Shown: positions 53,002 through 62,725 of the stretch, one piece after another | Numbering within the stretch: position 1 is the first letter of the stretch | Layout: each line of letters starts with the position of its first letter | Notes under the pieces: model-generated | The model's database searches: none | Seen by the model: only the letters and a program-made list of their open reading frames with translations | What the model was told of the DNA's origin: nothing | Position numbers and translations under genes: made by a program | Assembly (NCBI RefSeq): GCF_030388665.1 | Contig: NZ_CP128846.1 | Location: 7,722,001 to 7,786,000 of the forward strand | Direction: 5' to 3' | DNA from: Streptomyces flavofungini | Lineage (GTDB): Bacteria > Actinomycetota > Actinomycetes > Streptomycetales > Streptomycetaceae | Length of the DNA stretch: 64,000 nucleotides

Positions 53002-53676
53002 ATGCTGAACAAGTACGCGCGTGCATTCTTCACGCGTGTCCTCACACCGTTCGCCGCGTTTCTCATCCGCCGCGGGGTCAGCCCCGACACGGTGACGTTC
53101 ATCGGCACGGCCGGTGTCGTGGCGGGAGCGCTGGTCTTCTACCCCCGGGGAGAGTTCTTCTGGGGCACGGTCGTCATCACGCTGTTCGTGTTCTCCGACC
53201 TGGTCGACGGCAACATGGCCCGCCAGCTCGGCCGCTCCAGCCGGTGGGGGGCGTTCCTCGACTCCACGCTCGACCGGGTCGCGGACGGCGCGATCTTCGG
53301 TGGCTTCGCGCTCTGGTACGCGGGGTCCGGCGACGACAACGTGCTGTGCGCGGTCTCCATCTTCTGCCTGGCCAGCGGCCAGGTCGTGTCGTACACGAAG
53401 GCGCGCGGCGAGGCGATCGGGCTGCCCGTCGCCGTCAACGGCCTGGTCGAGCGGGCCGAGCGGCTGGTGATCTCGCTGGTCGCCGCGGGCTTCGCCGGAC
53501 TGCACAAGTTCGGGGTCCCCGGCATCGACGTGCTGCTTCCCGTCGCCCTGTGGATCGTCGCCGTCGGCAGCCTCGTGACGCTGGTGCAGCGCGTGGTGAC
53601 CGTGCGCCGCGAGGCGGACGAGGCGGACCAGGAGGCCGCAGGCGATACGCCCCAGGAGAGCGAGACGGCCTCATGA
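53002..53676 (+). CDS. pgsA1: Phosphatidylinositol phosphate synthase (CDP-alcohol phosphatidyltransferase)
   Basis: 224 residues with six membrane helices. The CDP-alcohol phosphotransferase motif DGNMARQLGRSSRWGAFLDS continues to D91 (D69-G-x2-A-R-x8-G-x3-D-x3-D). In actinobacteria this enzyme joins CDP-diacylglycerol and inositol-3-phosphate. The neighbours PimA and the PIM acyltransferase make the inositol role clear. It starts the phosphatidylinositol mannoside operon; a TACGAT -10 box lies at 52943-52948. It overlaps the next gene by 4 bp. Confidence 0.93.
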   Translation: MLNKYARAFFTRVLTPFAAFLIRRGVSPDTVTFIGTAGVVAGALVFYPRGEFFWGTVVITLFVFSDLVDGNMARQLGRSSRWGAFLDSTLDRVADGAIFGGFALWYAGSGDDNVLCAVSIFCLASGQVVSYTKARGEAIGLPVAVNGLVERAERLVISLVAAGFAGLHKFGVPGIDVLLPVALWIVAVGSLVTLVQRVVTVRREADEADQEAAGDTPQESETAS

Positions 53677-54608
53677 GCCCCACGACGGAGAAGCTCACGG
53701 ACGCGCTGTACGGCCTCGGCTGGACCACCGTCAAGAAGCTTCCCGAGCCCGCCGCCGTGCGCCTCGGCCGCACCATCGCCGACCTCGCCTGGAAGCGGCG
53801 CGGCAAGGGCGTGCTGCGCCTGGAGGCGAACTACGCGCGCGTGGTGCCCGACGCGTCCCCGGCGCGCCTCGCCGAGCTGTCCAAGGCGGGCATGCGCTCG
53901 TACATGCGGTACTGGATGGAGTCCTTCCGGCTCCCTGCCTGGAGCAAGGACCGCATCAGGAACGGCTTCGTCCCCGACGGTCTGCACCACCTCACCGACG
54001 GCCTGGCATCGGGCCGGGGCGTGATCCTCGCGCTGCCGCACCTCGGCAACTGGGACCTGGCGGGCGCCTGGGTCACCACGAAGCTGGAGACCCCCTTCAC
54101 GACGGTGCAGGAGCGGCAGAAGCCCGAGTCCCTGTACGACCGCTTCGTGGCCTACCGCAGCGGCCTCGGCATGGAGGTCCTGCCGCACACCGGCGGCTCG
54201 GCCTTCGGGACGCTGGCGCGCCGCCTGCGCGCGGGCGGCCTCGTCTGCCTGGTCGCCGACCGGGACCTGTCGGCGTCCGGCATCGAGGTCAAGTTCTTCG
54301 GCGAGAGCGCGCGGATGCCGGCCGGGCCCGCCGCGCTCGCCCAGCAGACCGGCGCGCTGCTGCTCCCGGTGACGCTCTGGTACGACGATTCGCCGGTCAT
54401 GCGCGGCCGCGTGCACCCGCCGGTCGACGTGCCCGAGACGGGGACGCGCGGCGAGAAGACGGCCGCCATGACGCAGGCACTCGCCGACGCCTTCGCCACC
54501 GGCATCGCCGACCACCCGCAGGACTGGCACATGCTCCAGCGCCTGTGGCTCGCCGACCTGGACCCGGCCAAGGCGCCGGACGGCCGGGCGGGCGAGGGGG
54601 CGCCGTGA
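53673..54608 (+). CDS. patA: Phosphatidylinositol mannoside acyltransferase
   Basis: 311 residues of the LpxL/HtrB-type lipid acyltransferase fold. PHLGNWD is the catalytic Hx4D motif, and FFGESARMPAGPAALAQQTGALLLPV is the second conserved block. In mycobacteria PatA adds palmitate to the mannose of PIM. It is coupled by overlap at both ends (ATGA with pgsA1, GTGA with pimA), so the three proteins are made together at the membrane. Confidence 0.92.
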   Translation: MSPTTEKLTDALYGLGWTTVKKLPEPAAVRLGRTIADLAWKRRGKGVLRLEANYARVVPDASPARLAELSKAGMRSYMRYWMESFRLPAWSKDRIRNGFVPDGLHHLTDGLASGRGVILALPHLGNWDLAGAWVTTKLETPFTTVQERQKPESLYDRFVAYRSGLGMEVLPHTGGSAFGTLARRLRAGGLVCLVADRDLSASGIEVKFFGESARMPAGPAALAQQTGALLLPVTLWYDDSPVMRGRVHPPVDVPETGTRGEKTAAMTQALADAFATGIADHPQDWHMLQRLWLADLDPAKAPDGRAGEGAP

Positions 54609-55771
54609 AGGTCGGCATCGTCTGCCCCTACTCGTGGGACGTGCCGGGCGGCGTCCAGTTCCACATCCGCGATCTGGCGGAGCACCTCATCCGCCTCGGG
54701 CACGAGGTCTCCGTCCTCGCTCCCGCCGACGACGAGACCCCCCTGCCGCCGTACGTGGTGTCGGCGGGCCGGGCCGTTCCGGTTCCGTACAACGGCTCCG
54801 TGGCGCGGCTGAACTTCGGATTCATCTCGGCCGCGCGCGTACGCCGCTGGCTGCACGACGGCACCTTCGACGTGATCCACATCCACGAGCCGACCTCGCC
54901 GTCGCTCGGGCTGCTCACGTGCTGGGCGGCGCAGGGGCCGATCGTCGCCACGTTCCACACCTCCAACCCGCGCTCGCGCGCCATGATCGCCGCGTATCCG
55001 ATCCTCCAGCCCGCCCTGGAGAAGATCAGCGCGCGCATCGCGGTCAGCGAGTACGCGCGCCGCACGCTCGTGGAGCACCTCGGCGGCGACGCGGTGGTCA
55101 TCCCCAACGGCGTCGACGTCGACTTCTTCGCCCGCGCCGAGCCCAAGCCCGAGTGGCAGGGCCAGACGATCGGCTTCATCGGACGCATCGACGAGCCCCG
55201 CAAGGGCCTGCCGGTCCTGATGCGGGCGCTGCCCCGGATCTTCGCCGCCCGCCCCGAGGCGCGCCTCCTGGTGGCCGGCCGCGGCGACGAGGAGGAAGCC
55301 GTCGCGTCCCTGCCCGCCGAACTGCGCTCCCGTGTGGAGTTCCTCGGCATGGTCAGCGACGAGGACAAGGCCAGGCTGCTGCGCAGCGTCGATGTGTACG
55401 TCGCCCCGAACACCGGCGGCGAGAGCTTCGGCATCATCCTCGTCGAGGCGATGTCGGCGGGCGCCCCCGTCCTGGCCAGCGACCTCGACGCCTTCGCCCA
55501 GGTCCTCGACCAGGGCGCCGCGGGCGATCTCTTCGCCAACGAGGACGCCCACTCCCTCTCCGACGCGGCGATCCGCCTCCTGCGCGACCCCGAACGCCGC
55601 GAAGAGCTCCGCGCACGCGGCACCAAGCACGTGCGCCGCTTCGACTGGTCGACGGTCGGCGCCGACATCCTGTCCGTCTACGAGACCGTGACGGACGGCG
55701 CGGCAGCCGTCGCCACGGACGAACGCACGGGCCTGAGAGCCCGCTTCGGCTTGGCAAAGGACAAGCTGTAG
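54605..55771 (+). CDS. pimA: Phosphatidylinositol alpha-mannosyltransferase
   Basis: 388 residues, a GT-B-fold (GT4) glycosyltransferase. The N-terminal Rossmann half begins VGIVCPYSWDVPGGVQFHI. GGESFGIILVEAMSAGAPVLASDLDAF is the donor-binding ExxE motif. It transfers the first mannose from GDP-mannose to phosphatidylinositol at the inner face of the membrane. GTG start overlapping the acyltransferase stop. Last gene of the operon; the 67-bp repeat array follows. Confidence 0.95.
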   Translation: MKVGIVCPYSWDVPGGVQFHIRDLAEHLIRLGHEVSVLAPADDETPLPPYVVSAGRAVPVPYNGSVARLNFGFISAARVRRWLHDGTFDVIHIHEPTSPSLGLLTCWAAQGPIVATFHTSNPRSRAMIAAYPILQPALEKISARIAVSEYARRTLVEHLGGDAVVIPNGVDVDFFARAEPKPEWQGQTIGFIGRIDEPRKGLPVLMRALPRIFAARPEARLLVAGRGDEEEAVASLPAELRSRVEFLGMVSDEDKARLLRSVDVYVAPNTGGESFGIILVEAMSAGAPVLASDLDAFAQVLDQGAAGDLFANEDAHSLSDAAIRLLRDPERREELRARGTKHVRRFDWSTVGADILSVYETVTDGAAAVATDERTGLRARFGLAKDKL

Positions 55772-55783
55772 CAGCCGTCGGCC

Positions 55784-55972
55784 CGGGCGGGGATATTTCG
55801 GCCTGTCCGGCGTGTGGGGACGAGGCCGGAGGCCGATAACCCCCCAACGGCGGGCGGGGACATTTCAGTCTGTCCGGCGTTTGAGGACGAGGCCGGAGGC
55901 CGATAACCCCCCACCGGCGGGCGGGGACAATCCAGCCCGTCCGGCGCTTGAGGACGAGGCCGGAGGCCGATC
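55784..55972 (+). repeat. Three tandem units of the dispersed repeat, exact 67-bp period
   Basis: Units begin at 55784, 55851 and 55918 with CGGGCGGGGACATTTCAG-like sequence, followed by the core CTGTCCGGCGTTTGAGGACG and AGGCCGGAGGCCGATAACCC. Units 1-3 differ at a few positions. They fill the space between pimA and the LemA-like gene; the third loses the last bases. Other copies in the window are single. Confidence 0.9.
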
Positions 55973-56067
55973 GACGGCACCCCCGGCGTCCGGGCACCGG
56001 GCCCCAGGGGCCGGAGACCGACCAACCCCCGCCGTCCCCAGCGCCCCCGCCGGGTACCTTTGCGGCC

Positions 56068-56616
56068 GTGACCTCCACGCTGATCTGGATCGCCGTAGCC
56101 CTGTTCGCCATCGGCCTGTACCTGAGCTGGACCGCGGGCCGCCTCGACCGGCTGCACGCGCGCATCGACGCGGCCCGCGCCGCCCTCGACGCGCAACTGC
56201 TGCGCCGCGCCTCGGTGACCCAGGAGGTGGCCACCTCCGGCGTGCTCGACCCGGCGGCGTCCATCGTCCTGTACGAGGCGGCGCACGCGGCCCGGCAGGC
56301 GGTCGAGGAGCACCGGGAGGTCGCCGAGAGCGAGCTGAGCCAGGCGCTGCGGGCGGTCTTCGAGGACGCGGGCCAGGTCGAGGCGGTACGGGAGGCCCCG
56401 GGCGGCGAGGGGGCGGCGGTCGAACTGGCCCAGGCGGTCCGCCGGGTCCCCATGGCCCGCCGCTTCCACAACGACGCCGTACGCGCCGCCCGCGCCCTGC
56501 GCCGCCACCGCAAGGTCCGCTGGTTCCGCCTCGCCGGGCACGCCCCGTTCCCCATGGCCTTCGAGATGGACGACGTGGCCCCCGAGGCGCTGGCGGACCG
56601 GCCGGGGGCGTCGTAG
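56068..56616 (+). CDS. LemA-like membrane protein
   Basis: 182 residues: one N-terminal membrane helix (LIWIAVALFAIGLYLSWTAG), then a coiled or helical part (RLDRLHARIDAARAALDAQLLRRASVTQEV) and a C-terminal MARRFHNDAVRAARALRRHRK and PFPMAFEMDD that match the LemA family pattern (RYNDAVRDYN...FE). LemA function is uncertain; roles in membrane stress signalling have been proposed. GTG at 56068 follows TACCTT (56055-56060) by 7 nt, so the transcript is probably leaderless; the longer frame from 55948 is rejected. Confidence 0.78.
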   Translation: MTSTLIWIAVALFAIGLYLSWTAGRLDRLHARIDAARAALDAQLLRRASVTQEVATSGVLDPAASIVLYEAAHAARQAVEEHREVAESELSQALRAVFEDAGQVEAVREAPGGEGAAVELAQAVRRVPMARRFHNDAVRAARALRRHRKVRWFRLAGHAPFPMAFEMDDVAPEALADRPGAS

Positions 56617-56663
56617 GGAGCGCTCCGGCCGGGGCGCGGAGCGACAGACCGGCTCGGCCGGTC

Positions 56664-56912
56664 TCAGCCCCGTCCGGGCCGCCCGACCACGCGCGCGACC
56701 GCCGCCCCCCACACCACCAGCGCCGTCGCCCCGATCGGCAGGACCAGCACCAGCCACCAGCGGAACCAGTACTCCAGGACGAGCCAGCCGACGAAGGCCA
56801 GGAAGACCAGATCCGTCAGCGCACGGTGCTCGTCCCACCACCGGTTCGCGCGCCGCACCGGGTTCACGACGAGCCGCGCGACCACCCGCACCCCGCTCCC
56901 GACTTCCCGCAT
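56664..56912 (-). CDS. Small hypothetical membrane protein
   Basis: 82 residues with a basic N-terminal 30 (MREVGSGVRVVARLVVNPVR) and two close hydrophobic segments (LTDLVFLAFVGWLVLEYWF, WWLVLVLPIGATALVVWGAAVA). Not recognised. It converges on the LemA-like gene and is divergent from pdxS. Confidence 0.72.
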   Translation of the reverse strand: MREVGSGVRVVARLVVNPVRRANRWWDEHRALTDLVFLAFVGWLVLEYWFRWWLVLVLPIGATALVVWGAAVARVVGRPGRG

Positions 56913-57247
56913 GGCACCAGGATGAGGGTCCCGGGGGCCGATGGGGAGGGGTCGGGACCCGGGAAGCCGAGCGTGTTCCGGCCACCTTGGGAACGAGCGC
57001 GTGACGTACCGGAGCGCCCCGTGACGTACCGAAAACGATCCACGGCCTCACCATTGGCCCTTGCTGTGGACTGGTCCGGGGACGTTTCCTCGGTACAGCG
57101 GAAACGCGACGGAAGCCGGTACGGGCCGGAGCGGAAGAGGACGGGAAACCGCCCTTCCACGTGCCCGGGCCCCGGCTTCCCGGAGCCGCGGCTCCCGCAA
57201 GCCCCGGCTTCCCAAGCCACAGCCTTCTTTCCCGAGTGAGGTCACCC
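56913..57247 (+). other. 335-bp region upstream of pdxS
   Basis: GTGACGTACCG occurs twice, at 57001-57011 and 57021-57031, exactly 20 bp apart, which looks like two helical-phase sites for a regulator. No pdxR-type gene is adjacent. The pdxS ribosome binding site GAGG is close to the GTG. No gene found. Confidence 0.6.
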
Positions 57248-58171
57248 GTGTCCAGCACGCTCCCCAGCACCAACCAGGCCGATGCCACCCCCGCGACCGG
57301 CACCGCCCGCGTGAAGCGCGGCATGGCCGAGCAGCTCAAGGGCGGCGTGATCATGGACGTGGTCAACGCCGAGCAGGCGAAGATCGCCGAGGACGCGGGC
57401 GCGGTCGCCGTCATGGCCCTGGAGCGGGTGCCCGCCGACATCCGCAAGGACGGCGGCGTGGCCCGGATGTCCGACCCCAACATGATCGAAGAGATCATCG
57501 AGGCCGTCTCGATCCCGGTCATGGCCAAGTCCCGCATCGGCCACTTCGTCGAGGCCCAGGTGCTGCAGTCCCTCGGCGTCGACTACATCGACGAGTCCGA
57601 GGTCCTGACCCCGGCCGACGAGGTCAACCACAGCGACAAGTTCGCGTTCACGACGCCGTTCGTCTGCGGCGCCACCAACCTGGGCGAGGCCCTGCGCCGC
57701 ATCGCCGAGGGCGCCGCCATGATCCGTTCCAAGGGCGAGGCCGGCACCGGCAACGTCGTCGAGGCAGTGCGTCACCTGCGCCAGATCAAGAACGAGATCG
57801 CCAAGCTGCGCGGCTTCGACAACAACGAGCTGTACGCCGCCGCCAAGGAGCTGCGCGCCCCGTACGAGCTGGTCAAGGAGGTCTCCGAGCTGGGCAAGCT
57901 GCCGGTGGTCCTCTTCTCCGCCGGTGGTGTCGCGACCCCCGCCGACGCCGCGCTGATGCGCCAGCTGGGCGCCGAGGGCGTCTTCGTGGGCTCCGGCATC
58001 TTCAAGTCCGGCGACCCGGCCAAGCGCGCCGCCGCCATCGTGAAGGCCACCACCTTCTTCGACGACCCGAAGATCATCGCGGACGCGTCCCGCAACCTCG
58101 GCGAGGCCATGGTCGGCATCAACTGCGACACCCTGCCCGAGGCCGAGCGCTACGCCAACCGCGGCTGGTAA
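57248..58171 (+). CDS. pdxS: Pyridoxal 5'-phosphate synthase, lyase subunit
   Basis: 307 residues from the GTG at 57248. It carries the PdxS/SNZ barrel: [31 protein letters not shown] (active-site Lys), [18 protein letters not shown] and [30 protein letters not shown]. With PdxT it makes PLP from ribose-5-phosphate, glyceraldehyde-3-phosphate and ammonia. It is followed 3 bp later by pdxT. Earlier starts (57161) lack homology. Confidence 0.97.
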   Translation: MSSTLPSTNQADATPATGTARVKRGMAEQLKGGVIMDVVNAEQAKIAEDAGAVAVMALERVPADIRKDGGVARMSDPNMIEEIIEAVSIPVMAKSRIGHFVEAQVLQSLGVDYIDESEVLTPADEVNHSDKFAFTTPFVCGATNLGEALRRIAEGAAMIRSKGEAGTGNVVEAVRHLRQIKNEIAKLRGFDNNELYAAAKELRAPYELVKEVSELGKLPVVLFSAGGVATPADAALMRQLGAEGVFVGSGIFKSGDPAKRAAAIVKATTFFDDPKIIADASRNLGEAMVGINCDTLPEAERYANRGW

Positions 58172-58174
58172 CCC

Positions 58175-58783
58175 ATGAACGACACCCCCGTGATCGGCGT
58201 CCTGGCCCTTCAGGGCGACGTCCGGGAGCACCTCGTCGCCCTGGCCACGGCGGACGCCGTGGCCAGGCCGGTCAGGCGCCCCGAAGAACTCGCCGAGGTG
58301 GACGGCCTGGTCATCCCCGGCGGCGAGTCGACCACCATCTCCAAGCTGGCGGCGCTGTTCGGCCTGCTGGAACCCCTTCGCGCGCGCGTGCGCGACGGCA
58401 TGCCGGTCTACGGCACCTGCGCGGGCATGATCATGCTCGCCGACAAGATCCTCGACCCGCGTTCGGGGCAGGAGACGGTCGGCGGCATCGACATGATCGT
58501 GCGCCGCAACGCCTTCGGCCGGCAGAACGAGTCCTTCGAAGCGGCCGTCGACATCAAGGGCGTCGCGGGGGACCCTGTGGAGGGCGTCTTCATCCGCGCC
58601 CCGTGGGTGGAGTCGGTCGGAGCCGACGTCGACGTGCTCGCCGAGCACGAGGGCCACATCGTCGCCGTACGCCAGGGCGACGCGCTCGCCACGTCCTTCC
58701 ATCCCGAGCTGACGGGCGACCACAGGGTGCACGCGCTCTTCGTCGACATGGTGCGGGCGAAGCAGGCGCCGCGGTCCTTGTAG
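58175..58783 (+). CDS. pdxT: Pyridoxal 5'-phosphate synthase, glutaminase subunit
   Basis: 202 residues. [13 protein letters not shown], the oxyanion loop [13 protein letters not shown], catalytic Cys in [11 protein letters not shown] and the His-Glu pair in [13 protein letters not shown]. It hydrolyses glutamine and passes ammonia to PdxS in a 12:12 complex. The start lies 3 bp after pdxS. yebC follows in the same direction, 46 bp later, so the unit could extend to it. Confidence 0.97.
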   Translation: MNDTPVIGVLALQGDVREHLVALATADAVARPVRRPEELAEVDGLVIPGGESTTISKLAALFGLLEPLRARVRDGMPVYGTCAGMIMLADKILDPRSGQETVGGIDMIVRRNAFGRQNESFEAAVDIKGVAGDPVEGVFIRAPWVESVGADVDVLAEHEGHIVAVRQGDALATSFHPELTGDHRVHALFVDMVRAKQAPRSL

Positions 58784-58829
58784 GATCTCTGGCGTTCGTA
58801 CTGGTTGGTTACGCGAAGGAGACAGGCAG

Positions 58830-59582
58830 ATGTCCGGCCACTCTAAATGGGCTACGACGAAGCACAAGAAGGCCGTGATCGATGCCAAGCGCGGCAAGCT
58901 CTTCGCGAAGCTGATCAAGAACATCGAGGTCGCGGCGCGGACCGGCGGCGCTGACGTCGACGGCAACCCGACGCTCTTCGACGCCATCCAGAAGGCCAAG
59001 AAGCAGTCCGTCCCGAACAAGAACATCGACTCCGCGGTCAAGCGTGGCGCCGGTCTCGAAGCCGGTGGCGCCGACTACGAGACGATCATGTACGAGGGCT
59101 ACGGCCCCAACGGCGTCGCGGTGCTCATCGAGTGTCTGACCGACAACCGCAACCGCGCGGCCTCCGACGTGCGCGTGGCGATGACCCGCAACGGCGGCTC
59201 CATGGCCGACCCGGGCTCCGTGTCGTACCTCTTCAACCGCAAGGGCGTCGTCATCGTCGCCAAGGGCGAGCTGACCGAGGACGACGTCCTGGGTGCCGTG
59301 CTCGACGCGGGTGCCGAGGAGGTCAACGACCTCGGTGAGTCCTTCGAGGTGCTGAGCGAGGCCACCGACCTGGTCGCGGTGCGCACCGCGCTCCAGGAGG
59401 CCGGCATCGACTACGAATCGGCCGACGCCAACTTCGTCCCGACCATGCAGGTCGAGCTGGACGAGGAGGGCGCCCGCAAGATCTTCAAGCTCATCGACGC
59501 CCTGGAGGACAGCGACGACGTGCAGAACGTCTTCGCCAACTTCGACGTCTCCGACGACGTCATGGCCAAGGTCGACGCCTGA
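58830..59582 (+). CDS. yebC: YebC/PmpR family protein
   Basis: 250 residues with the standard start [42 protein letters not shown] and [19 protein letters not shown] segments, and a C-terminal [38 protein letters not shown] are family hallmarks. Bacterial YebC proteins relieve ribosome stalling at proline-rich stretches and some are reported as regulators. GGAG lies upstream of the ATG. Confidence 0.96.
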   Translation: MSGHSKWATTKHKKAVIDAKRGKLFAKLIKNIEVAARTGGADVDGNPTLFDAIQKAKKQSVPNKNIDSAVKRGAGLEAGGADYETIMYEGYGPNGVAVLIECLTDNRNRAASDVRVAMTRNGGSMADPGSVSYLFNRKGVVIVAKGELTEDDVLGAVLDAGAEEVNDLGESFEVLSEATDLVAVRTALQEAGIDYESADANFVPTMQVELDEEGARKIFKLIDALEDSDDVQNVFANFDVSDDVMAKVDA

Positions 59583-59606
59583 GCGGCACATCACGGCAAC
59601 GGGCGA

Positions 59607-59638
59607 ACGGGCCGACGGGACACACCCCGTCGGCCCGT
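59607..59638 (+). terminator. Terminator after yebC
   Basis: ACGGGCCGACGGG (59607-59619) pairs with CCCGTCGGCCCGT (59626-59638), loop ACACAC, followed by CGCTTTG. Confidence 0.88.
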
Positions 59639-59697
59639 CGCTTTGTCAGTGGCACCCGATAGCCTGCACAAACAGGCGATCGAAGAGGGGGAGCGGC

Positions 59698-60345
59698 GTG
59701 CGGGTACTGGGCGTTGACCCGGGGCTGACCCGGTGCGGCGTGGGGGTGGTCGAGGGCGTCGCGGGGCGGCCCCTGACCATGCGCGGCGTCGGCGTCGTGC
59801 GCACCCCCGCCGACGCGGATCTCGGCCACCGCCTCGTCGCCATCGAGCAGGGCATCGAGGAGTGGCTCGACCGGCACCGGCCCGAAGTCCTCGCCGTGGA
59901 GCGCGTGTTCAGCCAGCACAACGTGCGTACGGTCATGGGCACCGCCCAGGCCAGCGCCGTCGCCATGCTGTGCGCCTCGCGCCGCGGCATCCCCGTCGCC
60001 CTGCACACCCCCAGCGAGGTCAAGGCCGCCGTCACCGGCAGCGGCCGCGCGGACAAGGCCCAGGTCGGCGCGATGGTGACCCGCCTCCTTCGCCTCGACG
60101 CGCCGCCCAGGCCCGCCGACGCCGCCGACGCCCTCGCCCTCGCCATCTGCCACATCTGGCGCGCCCCCGCCCAGAACCGCCTCCAGCAGGCCGTGGCCCA
60201 GAACCGCCTCCAGCAGGCGACCGCCCGGCATGCCCAGCAGACCCAGCGGATCACGACCGCCCAGCAGTCGCACCGAGCCCAGCGAGCCCCGCAAGCCCAG
60301 CCAGCCCCGCAAGCCCAGCAAGCACCGAAAGGCCGTACGCCATGA
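59698..60345 (+). CDS. ruvC: Holliday junction resolvase RuvC with repetitive C-terminal tail
   Basis: 215 residues; E. coli RuvC is about 173. Catalytic acidic residues: Asp7 ([10 protein letters not shown]), Glu68 (VLAVERVF), Asp141 and Asp144 ([14 protein letters not shown]). It cuts Holliday junctions made by recombination. After residue 160 comes a tail of about 55 residues with two copies of AQNRLQQA in succession, then Gln/Ala/Pro-rich repeats to KGRTP. GTG start. It overlaps ruvA by ATGA; no LexA box was identified. Confidence 0.95.
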   Translation: MRVLGVDPGLTRCGVGVVEGVAGRPLTMRGVGVVRTPADADLGHRLVAIEQGIEEWLDRHRPEVLAVERVFSQHNVRTVMGTAQASAVAMLCASRRGIPVALHTPSEVKAAVTGSGRADKAQVGAMVTRLLRLDAPPRPADAADALALAICHIWRAPAQNRLQQAVAQNRLQQATARHAQQTQRITTAQQSHRAQRAPQAQPAPQAQQAPKGRTP

Positions 60346-60950
60346 TCGCCTTCGTCAGCGGCCCGGTGGCCGCCCTCGCCCCGGACACCGCCGTGGTCGA
60401 AGTGGGGGGCGTCGGCATGGCCGTCCAGTGCACGCCGAACACCCTCTCCACGCTCCGAGTGGGCCAGGAGGCCAAGCTCGCCACGTCCCTGGTCGTGCGC
60501 GAGGACTCCCTCACGCTGTACGGCTTCGCGGACGACGACGAGCGCCAGACCTTCGAGCTGCTCCAGACCGCGAGCGGCGTCGGCCCCCGGCTCGCGCAGG
60601 CGATGCTCGCCGTGCACAGCCCGGACGCCCTGCGCCGTGCGGTCTCCACGGGCGACGAGAAGTCCCTCACGGCCGTGCCCGGCATCGGCAAGAAGGGCGC
60701 CCAGAAGCTGCTCCTGGAGCTGAAGGACCGCCTCGGCGAGCCGCTCGGCACCGGTGGCCCCGCCGTCGGCACCCCCGTCACCCAGGGCTGGCGCGACCAG
60801 CTGCACGCCGCCCTGATCGGCCTGGGATACGCGACGCGGGAGGCCGACGAGGCCGTCACCGCCGTCGCCCCGCAGGCCGAGGCCATGGAGTCGCCACAGG
60901 TCGGCCGGCTCCTGAAGGCCGCACTCCAGACCCTGAACCGCACCCGCTAG
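60342..60950 (+). CDS. ruvA: Holliday junction branch-migration protein RuvA
   Basis: 202 residues. Domain I is the OB-like [25 protein letters not shown], domain II carries helix-hairpin-helix [13 protein letters not shown] and [20 protein letters not shown], and the C-terminal domain III ([18 protein letters not shown]) contacts RuvB. It forms a tetramer at the junction. Starts inside the ruvC stop by 4 bp. Confidence 0.96.
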   Translation: MIAFVSGPVAALAPDTAVVEVGGVGMAVQCTPNTLSTLRVGQEAKLATSLVVREDSLTLYGFADDDERQTFELLQTASGVGPRLAQAMLAVHSPDALRRAVSTGDEKSLTAVPGIGKKGAQKLLLELKDRLGEPLGTGGPAVGTPVTQGWRDQLHAALIGLGYATREADEAVTAVAPQAEAMESPQVGRLLKAALQTLNRTR

Positions 60951-60995
60951 CCACCCCCGACAGCCACCCCCGAACCGCATCGCGAGGCACACCGC

Positions 60996-62069
60996 ATGAA
61001 CTGGGACGACACGACCGACGACGCCGCCGGGGCGGCCGAGCGGCTGGTCGGTGCGTCGGCCGACGGCGAGGACCAGGCCGTCGAGGCCGCCCTGCGCCCC
61101 AAGGACCTGGGCGAGTTCATCGGCCAGGAGAAGGTCAGGGAGCAGCTCGACCTGGTCCTGCGCGCCGCCCGCGCGCGCGGCGCCACCGCCGACCACGTGC
61201 TGCTCTCCGGCGCCCCCGGCCTCGGCAAGACCACTCTCTCGATGATCATCGCCGCCGAGATGGGCGCCCCGATCCGCATCACCAGCGGCCCGGCCATCCA
61301 GCACGCCGGCGACCTCGCGGCCATCCTGTCCTCCCTCCAGGAGGGCGAGGTCCTCTTCCTCGACGAGATCCACCGCATGTCCCGGCCCGCCGAGGAGATG
61401 CTGTACATGGCCATGGAGGACTTCCGTGTCGACGTGATCGTCGGCAAGGGCCCGGGCGCCACCGCCATCCCGCTCGAACTGCCGCCCTTCACGCTCGTCG
61501 GCGCCACCACGCGCGCGGGCCTGCTCCCGCCGCCCCTGCGCGACCGCTTCGGCTTCACGGCCCACATGGAGTTCTACGAACCGGCCGAGCTGGAGCGCGT
61601 CATCCACCGCTCCGCGAACCTGCTCGACGTGGCCATCGACACCGACGGCGCCGCCGAGATCGCGGGCCGCTCCCGCGGCACCCCCCGCATCGCCAACCGC
61701 CTGCTGCGCCGCGTCCGCGACTACGCGCAGGTCAAGGCCGACGGCGTGATCAACCGCGAGATCGCGGGCGCGGCCCTCAGCGTCTACGAGGTCGACGCCC
61801 GCGGCCTCGACCGCCTGGACCGCGCGGTCCTCGAAGCCCTCCTGAAGCTGTTCGGCGGCGGCCCCGTCGGCCTGTCCACCCTCGCCGTCGCGGTGGGGGA
61901 GGAGCGGGAGACCGTGGAGGAGGTGGCCGAGCCCTTCCTCGTCCGGGAGGGGCTGCTCGCCCGGACGCCCCGGGGCCGGGTGGGGACGCCCGCCGCATGG
62001 GCCCATCTGGGTCTCGTACCGCCCCGGCAGGGAGCGGGAACTGGACAACAGGACTTGTTCGGGTCGTGA
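60996..62069 (+). CDS. ruvB: Holliday junction DNA helicase RuvB
   Basis: 357 residues. AAA+ ATPase: Walker [10 protein letters not shown] (72-80), Walker B LFLDEIH (120-126), sensor/arginine-rich [19 protein letters not shown]. The winged helix at the C terminus binds DNA ([25 protein letters not shown]). It forms the hexameric motor of the RuvABC complex. Starts 45 bp after ruvA. Confidence 0.97.
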   Translation: MNWDDTTDDAAGAAERLVGASADGEDQAVEAALRPKDLGEFIGQEKVREQLDLVLRAARARGATADHVLLSGAPGLGKTTLSMIIAAEMGAPIRITSGPAIQHAGDLAAILSSLQEGEVLFLDEIHRMSRPAEEMLYMAMEDFRVDVIVGKGPGATAIPLELPPFTLVGATTRAGLLPPPLRDRFGFTAHMEFYEPAELERVIHRSANLLDVAIDTDGAAEIAGRSRGTPRIANRLLRRVRDYAQVKADGVINREIAGAALSVYEVDARGLDRLDRAVLEALLKLFGGGPVGLSTLAVAVGEERETVEEVAEPFLVREGLLARTPRGRVGTPAAWAHLGLVPPRQGAGTGQQDLFGS

Positions 62070-62167
62070 CCTGAGCAAGAGGCGGCGCGGAGAGTCGCAC
62101 CATCCGGAACTGCGGTGCCATGCTGAGCGTTGTTCGTATGGTGCGGACTCGCTTAGACTCCGCCGAT

Positions 62168-62185
62168 GCCGCCCTTGTGGGCGGC
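62168..62185 (+). terminator. Short hairpin between ruvB and yajC
   Basis: GCCGCCC-TTGT-GGGCGGC. It may attenuate readthrough from ruvB; no T run. Confidence 0.5.
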
Positions 62186-62248
62186 GCCGCCCACCCCCAT
62201 CCATCAGGCCGCCCACAGAACGCGGTCGTGCGAAGGAAACTCCGTCCC

Positions 62249-62725
62249 GTGAATATCGTGACCCTCCTCCCCTTCATCGTGCTCATCGGGGCCATGTTCC
62301 TGATGACCCGGTCCGCCAAGCGGAAGCAGCAGGCGGCCGCCCAGATGCGCAACGAGATGACGCCTGGCACCGGCATCCGCACGATCGGAGGCATGTACGC
62401 CACCGTCAAGGAGGTCCACGACGACGCGGTCCTCCTCGAGGTGGCCCCCGGCGTCCACGCGATGTACGCGAAGAACTCCATCGGCGCCGTCCTCGACGAC
62501 GACGAGTACAACCGCATCGTTCACGGCATCGAGGACGACGACCTGAAGTCCGAGGACGCCCCCGTGGTGCCCGACGACGCCTCCTCCCTCACCGAGACCG
62601 ACGAGGCCGCGGACGCTTCGGACGACTCGCGCATCGACCTCGGCAAGAAGGACACGGCCGACGAGGCCCCCGAGGCAGCGGACGCAGAGCCGAAGAAGAC
62701 CGACGGCGAGTCCGGCGCGAAGTAG
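62249..62725 (+). CDS. yajC: Preprotein translocase accessory subunit YajC
   Basis: 158 residues. The membrane helix VTLLPFIVLIGAMFLMTRSAKR is followed by QMRNEMTPGTGIRTIGGMYATVKEV, a standard YajC core. The C-terminal 65 residues are acidic and Ala-rich, longer than in E. coli (110). YajC joins SecD and SecF to support SecYEG export. The GTG at 62249 has GAAGGAA 7-13 nt upstream. secD follows on the same strand. Confidence 0.94.
   Translation: MNIVTLLPFIVLIGAMFLMTRSAKRKQQAAAQMRNEMTPGTGIRTIGGMYATVKEVHDDAVLLEVAPGVHAMYAKNSIGAVLDDDEYNRIVHGIEDDDLKSEDAPVVPDDASSLTETDEAADASDDSRIDLGKKDTADEAPEAADAEPKKTDGESGAK

Noticed and set aside
55784..55972. CRISPR array
   Set aside because: Three units of an exact 67-bp period are repeats throughout, with no unique spacers, and no cas genes are near.
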